This document shows positions 53,471 through 61,903 of a stretch of DNA of 64,000 nucleotides, piece by piece. This DNA is from Muribaculaceae bacterium (GTDB lineage Bacteria; Bacteroidota; Bacteroidia; Bacteroidales; Muribaculaceae). Below the pieces are notes generated by a model. That model was not told the origin of the DNA and did not search any database. It was given only the letters and a program-made list of their open reading frames with translations. Made by a program: the position numbers and the translations under genes. The stretch spans positions 1 to 64,000 of the forward strand of contig JAGATN010000003.1 of assembly GCA_017621225.1 (NCBI GenBank), written 5' to 3'. The first letter of the stretch is position 1, and each line of letters begins with the position of its first letter.

Positions 53471-54586
53471 TCAATGCAATTTAAGAGCGTCGAGATTGAC
53501 CACCATTTCCACCTCGAAACGTTCATTGTCGACTATGTGGATAGTGGCGTCATCGCCATACAGCAAGAATAATCTTCGCCGCAGATTGACGATGCCTATG
53601 CCGGAGCCCTTCTTGACGCCAAAGCTGTCGGCGTGATAGTTTGACGTCTTGCATCGCACCACATTGTCATTGGCCACTATCGAAATTTCTATCCCCTTGT
53701 CGGGCAGTCCTGTGTTGCCATATTTAAATGCATTCTCTATCAGATTAACGAAAAGCAGCGGAGCTATGAGCGCATCTCCGCAGTTCCCGCAATCGAGCGT
53801 CACCGACAGCGGCATTCGGTCCGATAATCGGAGCCGCATCAGCCTGACGTAATTGTCAACGAAGTCAAGCTCCTGACGCACCGTCACCGTTTCGGGATTT
53901 TCATACAGGACATACCGCAACAGCTTGCTCAACTCGTGCACGGCCCGTTTTGCGCTCTCCGAACTGATGTCGATCAACGCATATATGCTGTTAAGCGTGT
54001 TGAACAAGAAATGCGGGTTAATCTGACTTTTCAGATTTTGCAGCTCCTCATTTCGGCGCGATATGGCCAATTCATGCTGACGGCGCTCGAGCTTCAGCCA
54101 TCGGTCACTAAGCTTCAGCGCCACGCTCAGCGATATGGTGAGCACCATCATCACGAAATCGCGCAACACAAACGACGATGCCTTTATCAGCTCGAACCTA
54201 TAACCGTGCAGAGACATCGGCTTATGAGGAGGCCCGTATCTGTCGGCAATGAAATACAGGAGAATCAGCATGGATATCACAATGACGACATTGATCACCA
54301 GAAACCGCACCACTCCCCTCTGACGCCCGAACGACGAATCGATTACGTAGTAGTAATTTATGTAAAACACCACTATGTAGACCAACGCTTTGAGCCAGAA
54401 CGCGAAGTTGGGGTCGACATATCTCGGTCGCGCCATGGAGAGCAACACTTCGGGGAGCACGAACATTATCGATATGCACAGCAGATGAACGAAAAAATGT
54501 ATCAAACGCTGCTTTCGCTTTGCTTTGATGCCGCCCAATGCATCGAGCCCATCGGCGCCGTTTCCGTTGTTATCCTTGTCATTCAT
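53471..54586 (-). CDS. LytS-like sensor histidine kinase
   Basis: 371-residue membrane kinase with four N-terminal helices (about 31-50, 65-83, 92-113, 137-157), a short coiled-coil, then the His_kinase domain with His192 in QINPHFLFNTLNS, the N-box LFVNLIENAFKYG and the G-box GSGIGIVNLRRRL. LytTR regulator partner follows 32 bases downstream. Its first 8 bases overlap the end of the MacB-like permease gene. A small extracellular loop set means the signal is more likely in the membrane than in the periplasm. Confidence 0.92.
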   Translation of the reverse strand: MNDKDNNGNGADGLDALGGIKAKRKQRLIHFFVHLLCISIMFVLPEVLLSMARPRYVDPNFAFWLKALVYIVVFYINYYYVIDSSFGRQRGVVRFLVINVVIVISMLILLYFIADRYGPPHKPMSLHGYRFELIKASSFVLRDFVMMVLTISLSVALKLSDRWLKLERRQHELAISRRNEELQNLKSQINPHFLFNTLNSIYALIDISSESAKRAVHELSKLLRYVLYENPETVTVRQELDFVDNYVRLMRLRLSDRMPLSVTLDCGNCGDALIAPLLFVNLIENAFKYGNTGLPDKGIEISIVANDNVVRCKTSNYHADSFGVKKGSGIGIVNLRRRLFLLYGDDATIHIVDNERFEVEMVVNLDALKLH

Positions 54587-55799
54587 ATCTTATGGCCTCA
54601 ATCGGATCTAAATTAGCTGCTTTCTTGGCCGGATACCAGCCGAAGAACACGCCGGTAACCGTACATACCACAAACGACAAAATTACCGAATAAATCTGAA
54701 TAGACACCGGCCAATGGGCAATTAAATTGACGAGCCATGACGCAAGCGAACCCAATATCACGCCCAACACGCCTCCGGTGACGCTTATTATTATGGCTTC
54801 GATGAGAAATTGCGCAAGTATGTCGCGGCCTCGGGCCCCGATGCTCATTCGCAACCCTATCTCACGAGTGCGCTCCGTCACCGACACATACATGATGTTC
54901 ATGATACCGATGCCACCCACCAACAGCGATATTCCGGCAATGCAGGCAAGCAATACGGTCATCATGTCCGACGTCGAATTCATCATTTCGCTCAGTTCCT
55001 GCTGCGAACGGATGGTAAAGTCATCATCTTCGCCATCCTTAAGCTTATGGTTAGTGCGCAACACTTCAGTTATCTCGTCGATGGCCCTGTCCGTCATGTC
55101 CTCGCTGAGAGCCGAGCAAAACAGGCTCTGTATGTAGTCAATTGCCAATATGCGCTTCATGACGGTGGTGTAAGGCACCAACACCACGTCGTCCTGATCC
55201 TGCCCCATCGAGTTCGACCCCTTTGGCTCCAACGTGCCTATCACCGTGAAGGGTATCTTGTTAAACCTTATGACCTTGCCTATCGGGCTGTCGCCATCGC
55301 CGAAAAGGTTGTCGACAACGGTTTTGCCCAAAAGACACACCTTTGCGGCCGACCGTATGTCCTGCTCCGTAAACATCTCGCCATCCTGCACCTTTACCTT
55401 TCGTATGTCAAGGTAATCGGGCGCGACGCCATAAATCGACGACGGATAATTATTGTTTCCGTTGATGAACTGACCGGCACTGTTGACACTCGGCGATATG
55501 GCATCGACATAGCTCGTCTGCGACTGCAAAGCCTCATAATCCTCCACGCGCAGAGTCTGCATGTCGTCCGAACTTTGGCGCACGCCCCCGCGCTGCATGT
55601 TGCCGGGATGTATCATTATCATATTCGATCCCATTTCCGAGATTTGCGACTTGATGCTATCCTTCGAGCCTTGCCCTATGGCAAGCATAGTTATCACCGA
55701 AGCCACGCCTATTATTATGCCGAGCATCGTGAGAAAGCATCGCATTTTGTTATTGTTCAATGCTTTCAGAGCTATTTTCATTAAATTGGCTATATTCAT
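54579..55799 (-). CDS. MacB-like ABC transporter permease
   Basis: 406-residue permease with one helix near the N-terminus, a large periplasmic MacB-type domain (about 50-280) and three helices in the C-terminal FtsX domain (GISLLVGGIGIMNIMYVSVTERTREIG, about residue 285, and PAKKAANLDPIEAIRYE at the end). In MacB systems it works as a mechanotransmission machine with the ATPase, MacA and TolC to expel substrates. It is separated from the ATPase gene by 15 bases. Confidence 0.92.
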   Translation of the reverse strand: MNIANLMKIALKALNNNKMRCFLTMLGIIIGVASVITMLAIGQGSKDSIKSQISEMGSNMIMIHPGNMQRGGVRQSSDDMQTLRVEDYEALQSQTSYVDAISPSVNSAGQFINGNNNYPSSIYGVAPDYLDIRKVKVQDGEMFTEQDIRSAAKVCLLGKTVVDNLFGDGDSPIGKVIRFNKIPFTVIGTLEPKGSNSMGQDQDDVVLVPYTTVMKRILAIDYIQSLFCSALSEDMTDRAIDEITEVLRTNHKLKDGEDDDFTIRSQQELSEMMNSTSDMMTVLLACIAGISLLVGGIGIMNIMYVSVTERTREIGLRMSIGARGRDILAQFLIEAIIISVTGGVLGVILGSLASWLVNLIAHWPVSIQIYSVILSFVVCTVTGVFFGWYPAKKAANLDPIEAIRYE

Positions 55800-55814
55800 A
55801 ATGCTATGTTATTA

Positions 55815-56561
55815 TCAATCCGGCACAGGGAGGGAGTCGTACATTTCTTTAGCCGACGCCGGATTGGGATTTAGCGTATCTGACACCACTTTGCCGTCGC
55901 GCAGCACTATGTTGCGCGACGAATATGCAGCCAAATCAGGATTGTGAGTGACGAATATTATGGTGCGCCCGCGCGCATACAATTGCTGAAACAGCACCAG
56001 AATGCTATACGAGGTTCGCGTGTCGAGATTTCCGGTTGCCTCGTCGGCCAATATGAGCACCGGATCATTCACCAGTGCCCGCGCTATGGCCACTCTCTGC
56101 TGCTGGCCGCCCGACATCTGATTGCTCTTGTGCATCAGTCTGTCGCCCAGCTCCACGGCCTTTAACGCCGCAATGGCCTTTTCGCGACGCTCCGATGCAT
56201 TTACCGATGAGTTGTACAGCAACGGCAGCTCCACATTTTCAATTGCGGTGGTTTTAGGCAACAGATTGTAATTCTGAAACACGAATCCTATTTTACGGTT
56301 GCGAAACATGGCACGCGCGTTCTTGCTCATTTCGCGCACGCTCGTCCCATCGAGCACATACTCGCCCGACGTAGGAGTGTCGAGACAGCCCAGTATGTTG
56401 AGCAACGTCGATTTTCCCGACCCGGAAGTGCCCATTATCGTCACGAATTCGCCCTCGTATATCGAAAACGAAACCCCGCGCAACGCTTTTACCCGTTCGC
56501 CGCCGACAATGAATTCACGACGCAAGTCGCTCACCTTGATTATTTCTCGTTTCATTTGCAT
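55815..56561 (-). CDS. ABC transporter ATP-binding protein (MacB/LolD type)
   Basis: 248 residues from the ATG at 56559-56561 (the one six bases later is equally good). Walker [10 protein letters not shown], signature [15 protein letters not shown], Walker [10 protein letters not shown], and the family feature [16 protein letters not shown] are all present. It pairs with the permease downstream. Separate ATPase and permease genes, rather than a MacB fusion, are usual in Bacteroidota. Confidence 0.95.
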   Translation of the reverse strand: MQMKREIIKVSDLRREFIVGGERVKALRGVSFSIYEGEFVTIMGTSGSGKSTLLNILGCLDTPTSGEYVLDGTSVREMSKNARAMFRNRKIGFVFQNYNLLPKTTAIENVELPLLYNSSVNASERREKAIAALKAVELGDRLMHKSNQMSGGQQQRVAIARALVNDPVLILADEATGNLDTRTSYSILVLFQQLYARGRTIIFVTHNPDLAAYSSRNIVLRDGKVVSDTLNPNPASAKEMYDSLPVPD

Positions 56562-56595
56562 GATTTTCTTACTACGACAATCGATCAGCGCCTCA

Positions 56596-57783
56596 TCACT
56601 TTTTCTTCTTTCCGGGAGGTCCGGGAGCGAAAGGACTCCGTTCGGCCGACGACGCATCGCCCGGCGACGGCATGTCGCTCGAATAGCCCAAAGCCACTTC
56701 GTCGGCCGGATTCAAGCCCGACAATATGGCCACGCTCGTGCCATTAGTCACACCAACGGTCACGTCGGCGGGATAGAGCTTATTGTCGCGAACCACCCAC
56801 ACGCGGCGGCGGTTGTCGTCGTTATTAATCGGCGACATGTCAACACCGTCGGCCATTAAAGGCAGATTTTTGGCTTCGGGATAATCATGAGGCGTGAATT
56901 TCAGAGCCTTCACCGGCAACGTGGTGACATCTTTTTCGTTCATCACGTCAATTATCAGGTTGGCGGTAAGTCCGGGTATCAGCTTCATGTCGGGGTTAGG
57001 CGCATCTACCACCACTTCATACGTCACCACGTTGCTCTCCGTCGTGGGGTTGAGGCGCACCTGCGTCACCGTGCCGTGAAATTTATCATCGGGATACGCG
57101 TCGACCGTAAACGATACCGACTGCCCCACTTTTACCTGGCCTATGTCGGCTTCGTCGACATCGCCCACCACCTGCATATTCTCCAGATCGGCTATCACAT
57201 ACAGGTTTGCCACGTTCATATTCGACACCACCGTCTGTCCCACTTCAACCTCGCGCGATATCACTATGCCGTCGATGGGCGAATATATCTCGGCATAATT
57301 CAGGTTTTTGGCAGCCCTTACCCTGTCGGCCTTCGATTTTTCGTATGCATTTTTCGACACCATATAATCCTTGCGCGACGTTTCGAACTCATAATCGCTT
57401 ATGAGTTGCTTGGCATGTAGCTGCTCGTCGCGTTCGTAATTTTTCTTATTGTACTCATACGTGGCGCGCGCCGACTCCATCGACGCATTAGCGCTTTTAA
57501 GCTCGCTGTCGAGCAACGTCTTTTCTATTTCGGCTATCAGCTGCCCCTTGGTAACGTGCGAGTTATAGTCGACATACAGCTCCGATATGATACCGGTCAC
57601 CTGAGTGCCCACATCGACTTGCGTTTTTGATTCAACCGTACCCGTAGCCGTCACCGACTGGCTTATATCACCCTTTTGCGGATGCACCGTCTGCAACGAT
57701 ATGCGGCTCTCATCCTTGCAGCCCGACATAGCCAACGCAAATGAAACCACGATAGCCGTAAGCAGATAATCAATCTTCTTCAT
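56596..57783 (-). CDS. MacA-like periplasmic adaptor lipoprotein
   Basis: 395-residue efflux adaptor with lipoprotein signal (MKKIDYLLTAIVVSFALAMSGC, Cys22), a lipoyl/barrel-sandwich hybrid domain split by a coiled-coil (about 55-190), then beta-barrel and membrane-proximal domains. The central motif MESARATYEYNKKNYERDEQL and YSPIDGIVISREVEVGQTVV fit MacA/HlyD adaptors. It bridges the TolC-like channel and the MacB-like pump. A C-terminal Pro/Gly/Lys tail (PGPPGKKKK) is a small oddity. Confidence 0.92.
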   Translation of the reverse strand: MKKIDYLLTAIVVSFALAMSGCKDESRISLQTVHPQKGDISQSVTATGTVESKTQVDVGTQVTGIISELYVDYNSHVTKGQLIAEIEKTLLDSELKSANASMESARATYEYNKKNYERDEQLHAKQLISDYEFETSRKDYMVSKNAYEKSKADRVRAAKNLNYAEIYSPIDGIVISREVEVGQTVVSNMNVANLYVIADLENMQVVGDVDEADIGQVKVGQSVSFTVDAYPDDKFHGTVTQVRLNPTTESNVVTYEVVVDAPNPDMKLIPGLTANLIIDVMNEKDVTTLPVKALKFTPHDYPEAKNLPLMADGVDMSPINNDDNRRRVWVVRDNKLYPADVTVGVTNGTSVAILSGLNPADEVALGYSSDMPSPGDASSAERSPFAPGPPGKKKK

Positions 57784-57819
57784 ATCATCATTTTTAGAGG
57801 TTGTTTAACATTCAGTAAT

Positions 57820-59115
57820 TCACGGCATGTCAACCGTATTCGTGCGCAAGAATTCAAGCTGCTTCTTGCCAAGCATGGCCATATATTTTGCCTGAAGCAA
57901 CTCGCGGCGCGCCTTCGTAAGATTATTATGGGCGGTAAGCAACTCCACCGGTTCCACCCTTCCCAGCTCGAACCTGGCACTGACCAGTTCGTCGCTCAAC
58001 CGAGCCGACTCCACCTGAGCAACGCCCGCTTCGTAACGCGACTGGGCCGACAATATGTCGACATACACCGACTCTACGGCCTGCGACAACTCGTTTTCGC
58101 GCGACTGCACGTCGAGCGACGCATTCAGCTGCTGTATCTTAGCCTGCGCAACGGCCACCTTGGTGCGCCGCTGATTCAATATCGGCACGTTGACGGTCAG
58201 GCCCACGTTTTCATTAAACGAGCGCTTAAGCTGAGAGCCTACGCCACCTCCGAGCGACGAATAGCTCGTGCCTACGCCCGCGTTCAAGCTCAGCGAAGGC
58301 AGCCCCGACGCTTTGGCTATTTTTTCATCGTAAGCCGATGCCTCAAGCTGCAATTTATCGGCATGCAGCAGGTCGTCGACCGTCAAAGCCAACTCATAGC
58401 TTTCGTTTTTGTCAGGCAGGGGCATCAGCACATCTTCGCTCGACCATTCCACCTCCTTGAGCGCCAAATCGTCGTCAAGCTTCAGTTCAAGCAATCGCTT
58501 CAGCTCCATCCGTTGGGTGTTGTACGCGGCCTCGGCGCTTACCACGCCATACCGATCCTGCTCGGCCAATGCCGCCAGCTGTGCATAATCGACCTTCGAC
58601 ATGGTTCCGCCTTCCATCAGCTGCCGGGCACGTTTGGCCTGCGCCGCGCTCACCTCGGCCGCTTCACGGCTAATGTCGATCGACTCCTTGGCATACAGAA
58701 TGTTGACATACAGATTCAAAATATTCTGTTCGAGGGTGTTCATCAGACTATTCTCGCTGAAGGCATCTATTTTAGTCTGTAACTCCTTGCGGCGTATGGT
58801 GTTGCTCCGTTCACCGCCATTCCATATGGTCCATCCGGCATTAAGCCCCACGTTAGCGGCATACGACGTATTGTCGTCATCCGATTTCCACGGCGCATTC
58901 GTAAGCCCGTGCGTAGTCGACGCACTCAGCGTAGGCTCATATTGGGCTTTAGCCTCCTCAAGAGCCAACCGACTGTTCTCGACGGCAAGACGCGACTGCT
59001 GCAATGAGATGTTATGCTTGCGCGCATACTCCACGCAATCGCCATAACTCCACTTCTGCTGCGCATGACCCGTCAGGAAAACAGTTATCATAAAAAACAA
59101 TGCAGTAGATTTCAT
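57820..59115 (-). CDS. TolC family outer-membrane efflux protein
   Basis: 431-residue outer-membrane channel with signal peptide (MKSTALFFMITVFLTGHAQQ), then two tandem repeats of long helices with the usual ALxxN-type pattern (NISLQQSRLAVENSRLALEE, and the later QSRENELSQAVESVYVDILS) and a strand-turn with Gly and Asn-rich sequence. It is the first gene of the operon, so the order is TolC-MacA-MacB ATPase-permease-kinase-regulator. Confidence 0.93.
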   Translation of the reverse strand: MKSTALFFMITVFLTGHAQQKWSYGDCVEYARKHNISLQQSRLAVENSRLALEEAKAQYEPTLSASTTHGLTNAPWKSDDDNTSYAANVGLNAGWTIWNGGERSNTIRRKELQTKIDAFSENSLMNTLEQNILNLYVNILYAKESIDISREAAEVSAAQAKRARQLMEGGTMSKVDYAQLAALAEQDRYGVVSAEAAYNTQRMELKRLLELKLDDDLALKEVEWSSEDVLMPLPDKNESYELALTVDDLLHADKLQLEASAYDEKIAKASGLPSLSLNAGVGTSYSSLGGGVGSQLKRSFNENVGLTVNVPILNQRRTKVAVAQAKIQQLNASLDVQSRENELSQAVESVYVDILSAQSRYEAGVAQVESARLSDELVSARFELGRVEPVELLTAHNNLTKARRELLQAKYMAMLGKKQLEFLRTNTVDMP

Positions 59116-59144
59116 TTCAAATTAATTTTCAGATATTTGCGTCG

Positions 59145-59176
59145 CAAAAGTACCTTTGCCCGACTCCCGTGGCAAA
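59145..59176 (-). promoter_or_regulatory. Promoter of the efflux and two-component operon
   Basis: On the minus strand TTTG (59173-59176), 20 bases, TACTTTTG (59145-59152), about 30 bases before the TolC-like ATG. This is a clean Bacteroidota promoter. The six genes downstream have short gaps or overlaps, so they are likely one transcript. Confidence 0.78.
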
Positions 59177-59336
59177 TTTTTTAGATGATTTCACGAACAT
59201 CACAACCCAAAACCACTTCAATTTTTGATTAATCGTACTTTTACGTCAGCTACGGCAAATAAATCACAATCGAAGTTAACGTAGCTTAAATTTATAAGCA
59301 AAAGCGGGCCGCCGGACCGCATCATGCAATTCAAAA

Positions 59337-59352
59337 CCATAAATATTTATGG
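59337..59352. promoter_or_regulatory. Perfect 16-base palindrome
   Basis: CCATAAATATTTATGG reads the same on both strands. Such a site upstream of two promoters could bind a dimeric regulator. AT-rich palindromes of this length also arise by chance. Confidence 0.4.
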
Positions 59353-59422
59353 CATAATTTTAACTAATTTATAATTAAAATCATAAAAAGCGGAATGAAT
59401 GTTAACAAACTTTACCTTACAT

Positions 59423-59453
59423 TTTGCGAAACGAAAAATAATGCATACCTTTG
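59423..59453 (+). promoter_or_regulatory. Promoter upstream of the ncRNA candidate
   Basis: TTTG (59423-59426), 19 bases, TACCTTTG (59446-59453). It would start transcription near 59460, about 60 bases before the structured region. Confidence 0.68.
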
Positions 59454-59508
59454 CATCAAATACACCGGTTGCATAAATTCTTGGACTGATTCAAAATTTT
59501 ACGCATAA

Positions 59509-59516
59509 TATATTTG
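59509..59516 (+). promoter_or_regulatory. Second -7 element next to the ncRNA 5' end
   Basis: TATATTTG fits TAnnTTTG. Starting about 6 bases after it would place the 5' end at 59523, exactly at the closing stem of the structured RNA. A TTG at 59481-59483 is at slightly long spacing. Confidence 0.5.
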
Positions 59517-59522
59517 GACTAA

Positions 59523-59707
59523 GGACTAAGGCAACAGATATGACGTGATTGTCGTGAGACACCCATTGATTTTCATGGTGTAATGTAAGTATGATATAAT
59601 CTCTACACTAAAGTTTGCTGTAAGACAACAACTTTTTAGAATCACAAATGCCTTTTGGCTTTAGTCCTGTTGCTCCCTGTTTGAAGGGGGCAGCGGACAA
59701 TTTTTTT
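59523..59707 (+). ncRNA. Structured non-coding RNA, possible 6S-like RNA
   Basis: No protein frame is supported. The ends close as a 10-base-pair stem: GGACTAAGGC (59523-59532) with GCTTTAGTCC (59658-59667, one G-U pair). Inside are a loop of about 12 bases on each side, then GTGATT (59545-59550) with AATCAC (59640-59645), and at least two small hairpins. This open-bubble layout recalls 6S RNA, which binds RNA polymerase. A terminator-like hairpin, TTGCTCCC with GGGGGCAG and seven Ts, ends at 59707. Its first arm partly overlaps the closing stem, so a cis-acting attenuator for the BASS gene is the main alternative, though that gene has its own -7 element. A length of about 185 bases fits 6S-type RNAs. 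Confidence 0.5.
59664..59707 (+). terminator. Intrinsic terminator of the structured RNA
   Basis: TTGCTCCC (59670-59677) pairs with GGGGGCAG (59686-59693) and may extend with GTCC/GGAC (59664-59667 and 59695-59698); seven Ts follow at 59701-59707. Confidence 0.72.
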
Positions 59708-59733
59708 ATAACCCCGTTTTGAATATGTTTTTG

Positions 59734-59741
59734 TAATTTTG
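59734..59741 (+). promoter_or_regulatory. -7 element of the BASS transporter gene
   Basis: TAATTTTG, 35 bases before the ATG at 59776 and 27 bases after the terminator T-tract. No TTTG is seen at the right spacing. Confidence 0.5.
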
Positions 59742-59775
59742 CACTGCGAAAAAGAAACATCATTCGTTCTGATTT

Positions 59776-60690
59776 ATGACAAAATCAAATTTCCGTACAC
59801 AGATCAAGCCCTGGATATTGCCAATTGCCATGCTATTTGGGATGTTATTCCACAATTTCATGGACAAGGTGGAGTTTATGGCACCGTATCTTATTTTCAT
59901 AATGCTGTTCATAACGTTTTGTCGTATCAACCCCAACGAACTGCGAGTCTCCAACCTGTCGCTTTCACTGATATCCATACAGCTGTTCGGCGCGCTGGCC
60001 CTGTTTTTCGCCATATCGCCGTTGAGCGTCGACGTAGCCCAAGGCACTTTCATATGCATATTTTGTCCAACCGCCACCGCCGCCCCGGTCATAACGGGAA
60101 TGCTCGGAGGCAGCGTACCGCGACTGGCCACATTTTCACTCATAAGCAACATAATGGTGGCCATAACGGCACCGTTCCTATTCTCACTGATAGGGAGCAC
60201 CGACATGCCCATAGCCACGTCGATAGCCACCATAGCCATGAAGGTGATGCCGCTGATACTCGTCCCGCTGATAACCGCACTCGCGCTCCGACGCATTGCG
60301 CCAAAAGTCCATGCGGCCGTGGCCACGCGGCAATCGCTGTCGTTCTACATATGGGCCCTGTCGCTATTCATCGTGGTGGGCCGAGCCGTAAGCTTCGTGA
60401 TGAACGAGCCGTGGGAAAAGGTTCCCGAAATGATAGTGATAGCGCTATGCTCGCTTGTGGCCTGCTGCCTGCAGTTCTATTACGGACGACGCATAGGCCG
60501 TGCCTGCGGCGACAAGATAGCCGGCGCTCAGGGGCTCGGGCAAAAAAACACCGTACTTGCCATATGGATGGCGCTAACCTATCTCAACCCCATATCGTCG
60601 ATCGGGCCGGCCGCCTACGTGGCGTGGCAAAACACCATAAACTCCATACAGCTCTATTTGCATCAAAAAAAGGAGATAAAAACATATTAA
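59776..60690 (+). CDS. BASS-family (bile acid:sodium symporter-like) transporter
   Basis: 304-residue membrane protein with about ten helices. The segment TFICIFCPTATAAPVITGMLGG and the later IALCSLVACCLQF-like helices fit the bile acid:sodium symporter superfamily. In bacteria these carry organic anions such as pantothenate, pyruvate or bile acids, and the substrate cannot be told here. The ATG at 59776 is used. It lies 63 bases before a Crp/Fnr regulator gene on the same strand. Confidence 0.8.
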   Translation: MTKSNFRTQIKPWILPIAMLFGMLFHNFMDKVEFMAPYLIFIMLFITFCRINPNELRVSNLSLSLISIQLFGALALFFAISPLSVDVAQGTFICIFCPTATAAPVITGMLGGSVPRLATFSLISNIMVAITAPFLFSLIGSTDMPIATSIATIAMKVMPLILVPLITALALRRIAPKVHAAVATRQSLSFYIWALSLFIVVGRAVSFVMNEPWEKVPEMIVIALCSLVACCLQFYYGRRIGRACGDKIAGAQGLGQKNTVLAIWMALTYLNPISSIGPAAYVAWQNTINSIQLYLHQKKEIKTY

Positions 60691-60753
60691 CTTAATTTTA
60701 AATCAAACCATATTCACGCATAATTCGTTAGTAAATATAAATATACCATAACA

Positions 60754-61440
60754 ATGGACAGCATGTACGAAATATTAATGGAATTGCCGCTATTCAAGGG
60801 CGTGAGCTTCGACCGAATATCAGAAATAGTCGGAAGCGCAAAATTCCACTTTCTAAAATACCTCTCGGGCGAACAGATCATAACGGCAGGCGAACCCTGC
60901 ACCCACATAAAATTCATAATTTCAGGTTCGGCCAGAGCTTCGATAACCAACGCCGACGGCCGATTTCGCGTATCGCAGACATTAACGGCCCCCGACGTCA
61001 TAGCCCCCGACTATCTGTTCGGCAAAGCCACCAAATATCCCTGCTCGGTAATTGCGCGCACCGACACCGGAATACTACAAATATCGAAACAGGATTACGT
61101 AAGCATCCTCAACTCCGACCACATATTTCTGTTCAACTTCCTGAACACGCTGTCGATGAACGCGCAGAAAGCCATCGACGGAATATTGGCCGTGACCACC
61201 GGATCGCTCGAAGAACGAATAGCATTCTGGATCATAGCACTTACCCAGCGCGGCGGCAGCGAAATCACGCTCTCGTGCAAGCAACGTGACCTTTACGCAC
61301 TGTTTGGCGTTCAGCGCACGTCGTTCCTGTCTACGCTCGAAAACATGCGCACGCGCGGACTCATGGAATATGACCAAAACGAAATACGAGTAAACTCCCG
61401 ACGCGAACTGCTCGACATACTATCGTCGACAGCCGAATAG
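60754..61440 (+). CDS. Crp/Fnr family transcriptional regulator
   Basis: 228-residue regulator with an N-terminal cyclic-nucleotide-binding-like beta-roll (about 10-110) and a C-terminal winged helix (LSCKQRDLYALFGVQRTSFLSTLENMRTRGL, about 175-205). No iron-sulfur cysteines of the Fnr type are seen, so it is not an oxygen sensor of that class. It follows the BASS transporter and is likely its partner, either regulated with it or regulating it. Confidence 0.88.
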   Translation: MDSMYEILMELPLFKGVSFDRISEIVGSAKFHFLKYLSGEQIITAGEPCTHIKFIISGSARASITNADGRFRVSQTLTAPDVIAPDYLFGKATKYPCSVIARTDTGILQISKQDYVSILNSDHIFLFNFLNTLSMNAQKAIDGILAVTTGSLEERIAFWIIALTQRGGSEITLSCKQRDLYALFGVQRTSFLSTLENMRTRGLMEYDQNEIRVNSRRELLDILSSTAE

Positions 61441-61461
61441 CGCCAAAGGAAACGTCCATAA

Positions 61462-61500
61462 AAGGAATAAGCCGCTCTAACCCAGAGCAGCTTATTCCTT
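61462..61500 (+). terminator. Hairpin after the Crp/Fnr gene
   Basis: AAGGAATAAGCCGCTCT (61462-61478) pairs with AGAGCAGCTTATTCCTT (61484-61500) with one C-A mismatch. It lies 22 bases after the stop. The T-tract is short, but the stem is long. Confidence 0.65.
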
Positions 61501-61903
61501 TGCCGTTATTAAACGGCTTCCAAACCTAACATAAAACACATTACTATTATGCACTTCTTACTTTAAGATTTATGGACCACGCTCACGCGCTTCCAATATT
61601 ATCATTAATCGGGATTGCAAAAGTAAAATCGCATCACAGTTTTTGCAACAGCATTTAGACGAAATATGGCAAAATATAGTTGTGCGAAAAAATATTTAAT
61701 TAAAAATCAATCCGTTGCAAACCAATAAATATAGTGCTAAACGCTTGCCATATAGACAAAATGACGGTTCAATTTTGATTCAAACGAGTCTCAACCCCAT
61801 GTCAATATAAATATTTGTGAATAAAACCGATGAAAATCAGCAAAAATCCGTATCTTTGCATAGTTAGCATGTTACCTCTCTACACATTACAATATTTTTA
61901 GCC
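61501..61903. other. 400-base intergenic region before the DUF6377 gene
   Basis: AT-rich with no gene seen. A -7 element (TATCTTTG, 61851-61858) is 46 bases before the GTG start; the nearest TTTG upstream is too far (33-base gap). No operators or other hairpins stood out. Confidence 0.55.
61851..61858 (+). promoter_or_regulatory. -7 element of the DUF6377 gene
   Basis: TATCTTTG fits TAnnTTTG and precedes the GTG start by 45 bases. Confidence 0.5.

Larger units (their letters stand above)
59177..59775. other. 600-base intergenic region with ncRNA candidate
   Basis: No protein gene is supported. From left to right it holds a 16-base palindrome CCATAAATATTTATGG (59337-59352), a good promoter (59423-59453), a second -7 element (59509-59516), the structured RNA candidate (59523-59707), and the -7 element of the BASS gene (59734-59741). 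It separates the divergent efflux operon and the BASS transporter gene. Confidence 0.65.

Noticed and set aside
59739-60695. Open frame of 318 codons overlapping the BASS gene in another frame
   Set aside because: It is a +1-type shadow with His- and Arg-rich sequence, while the other frame encodes ten clean membrane helices.
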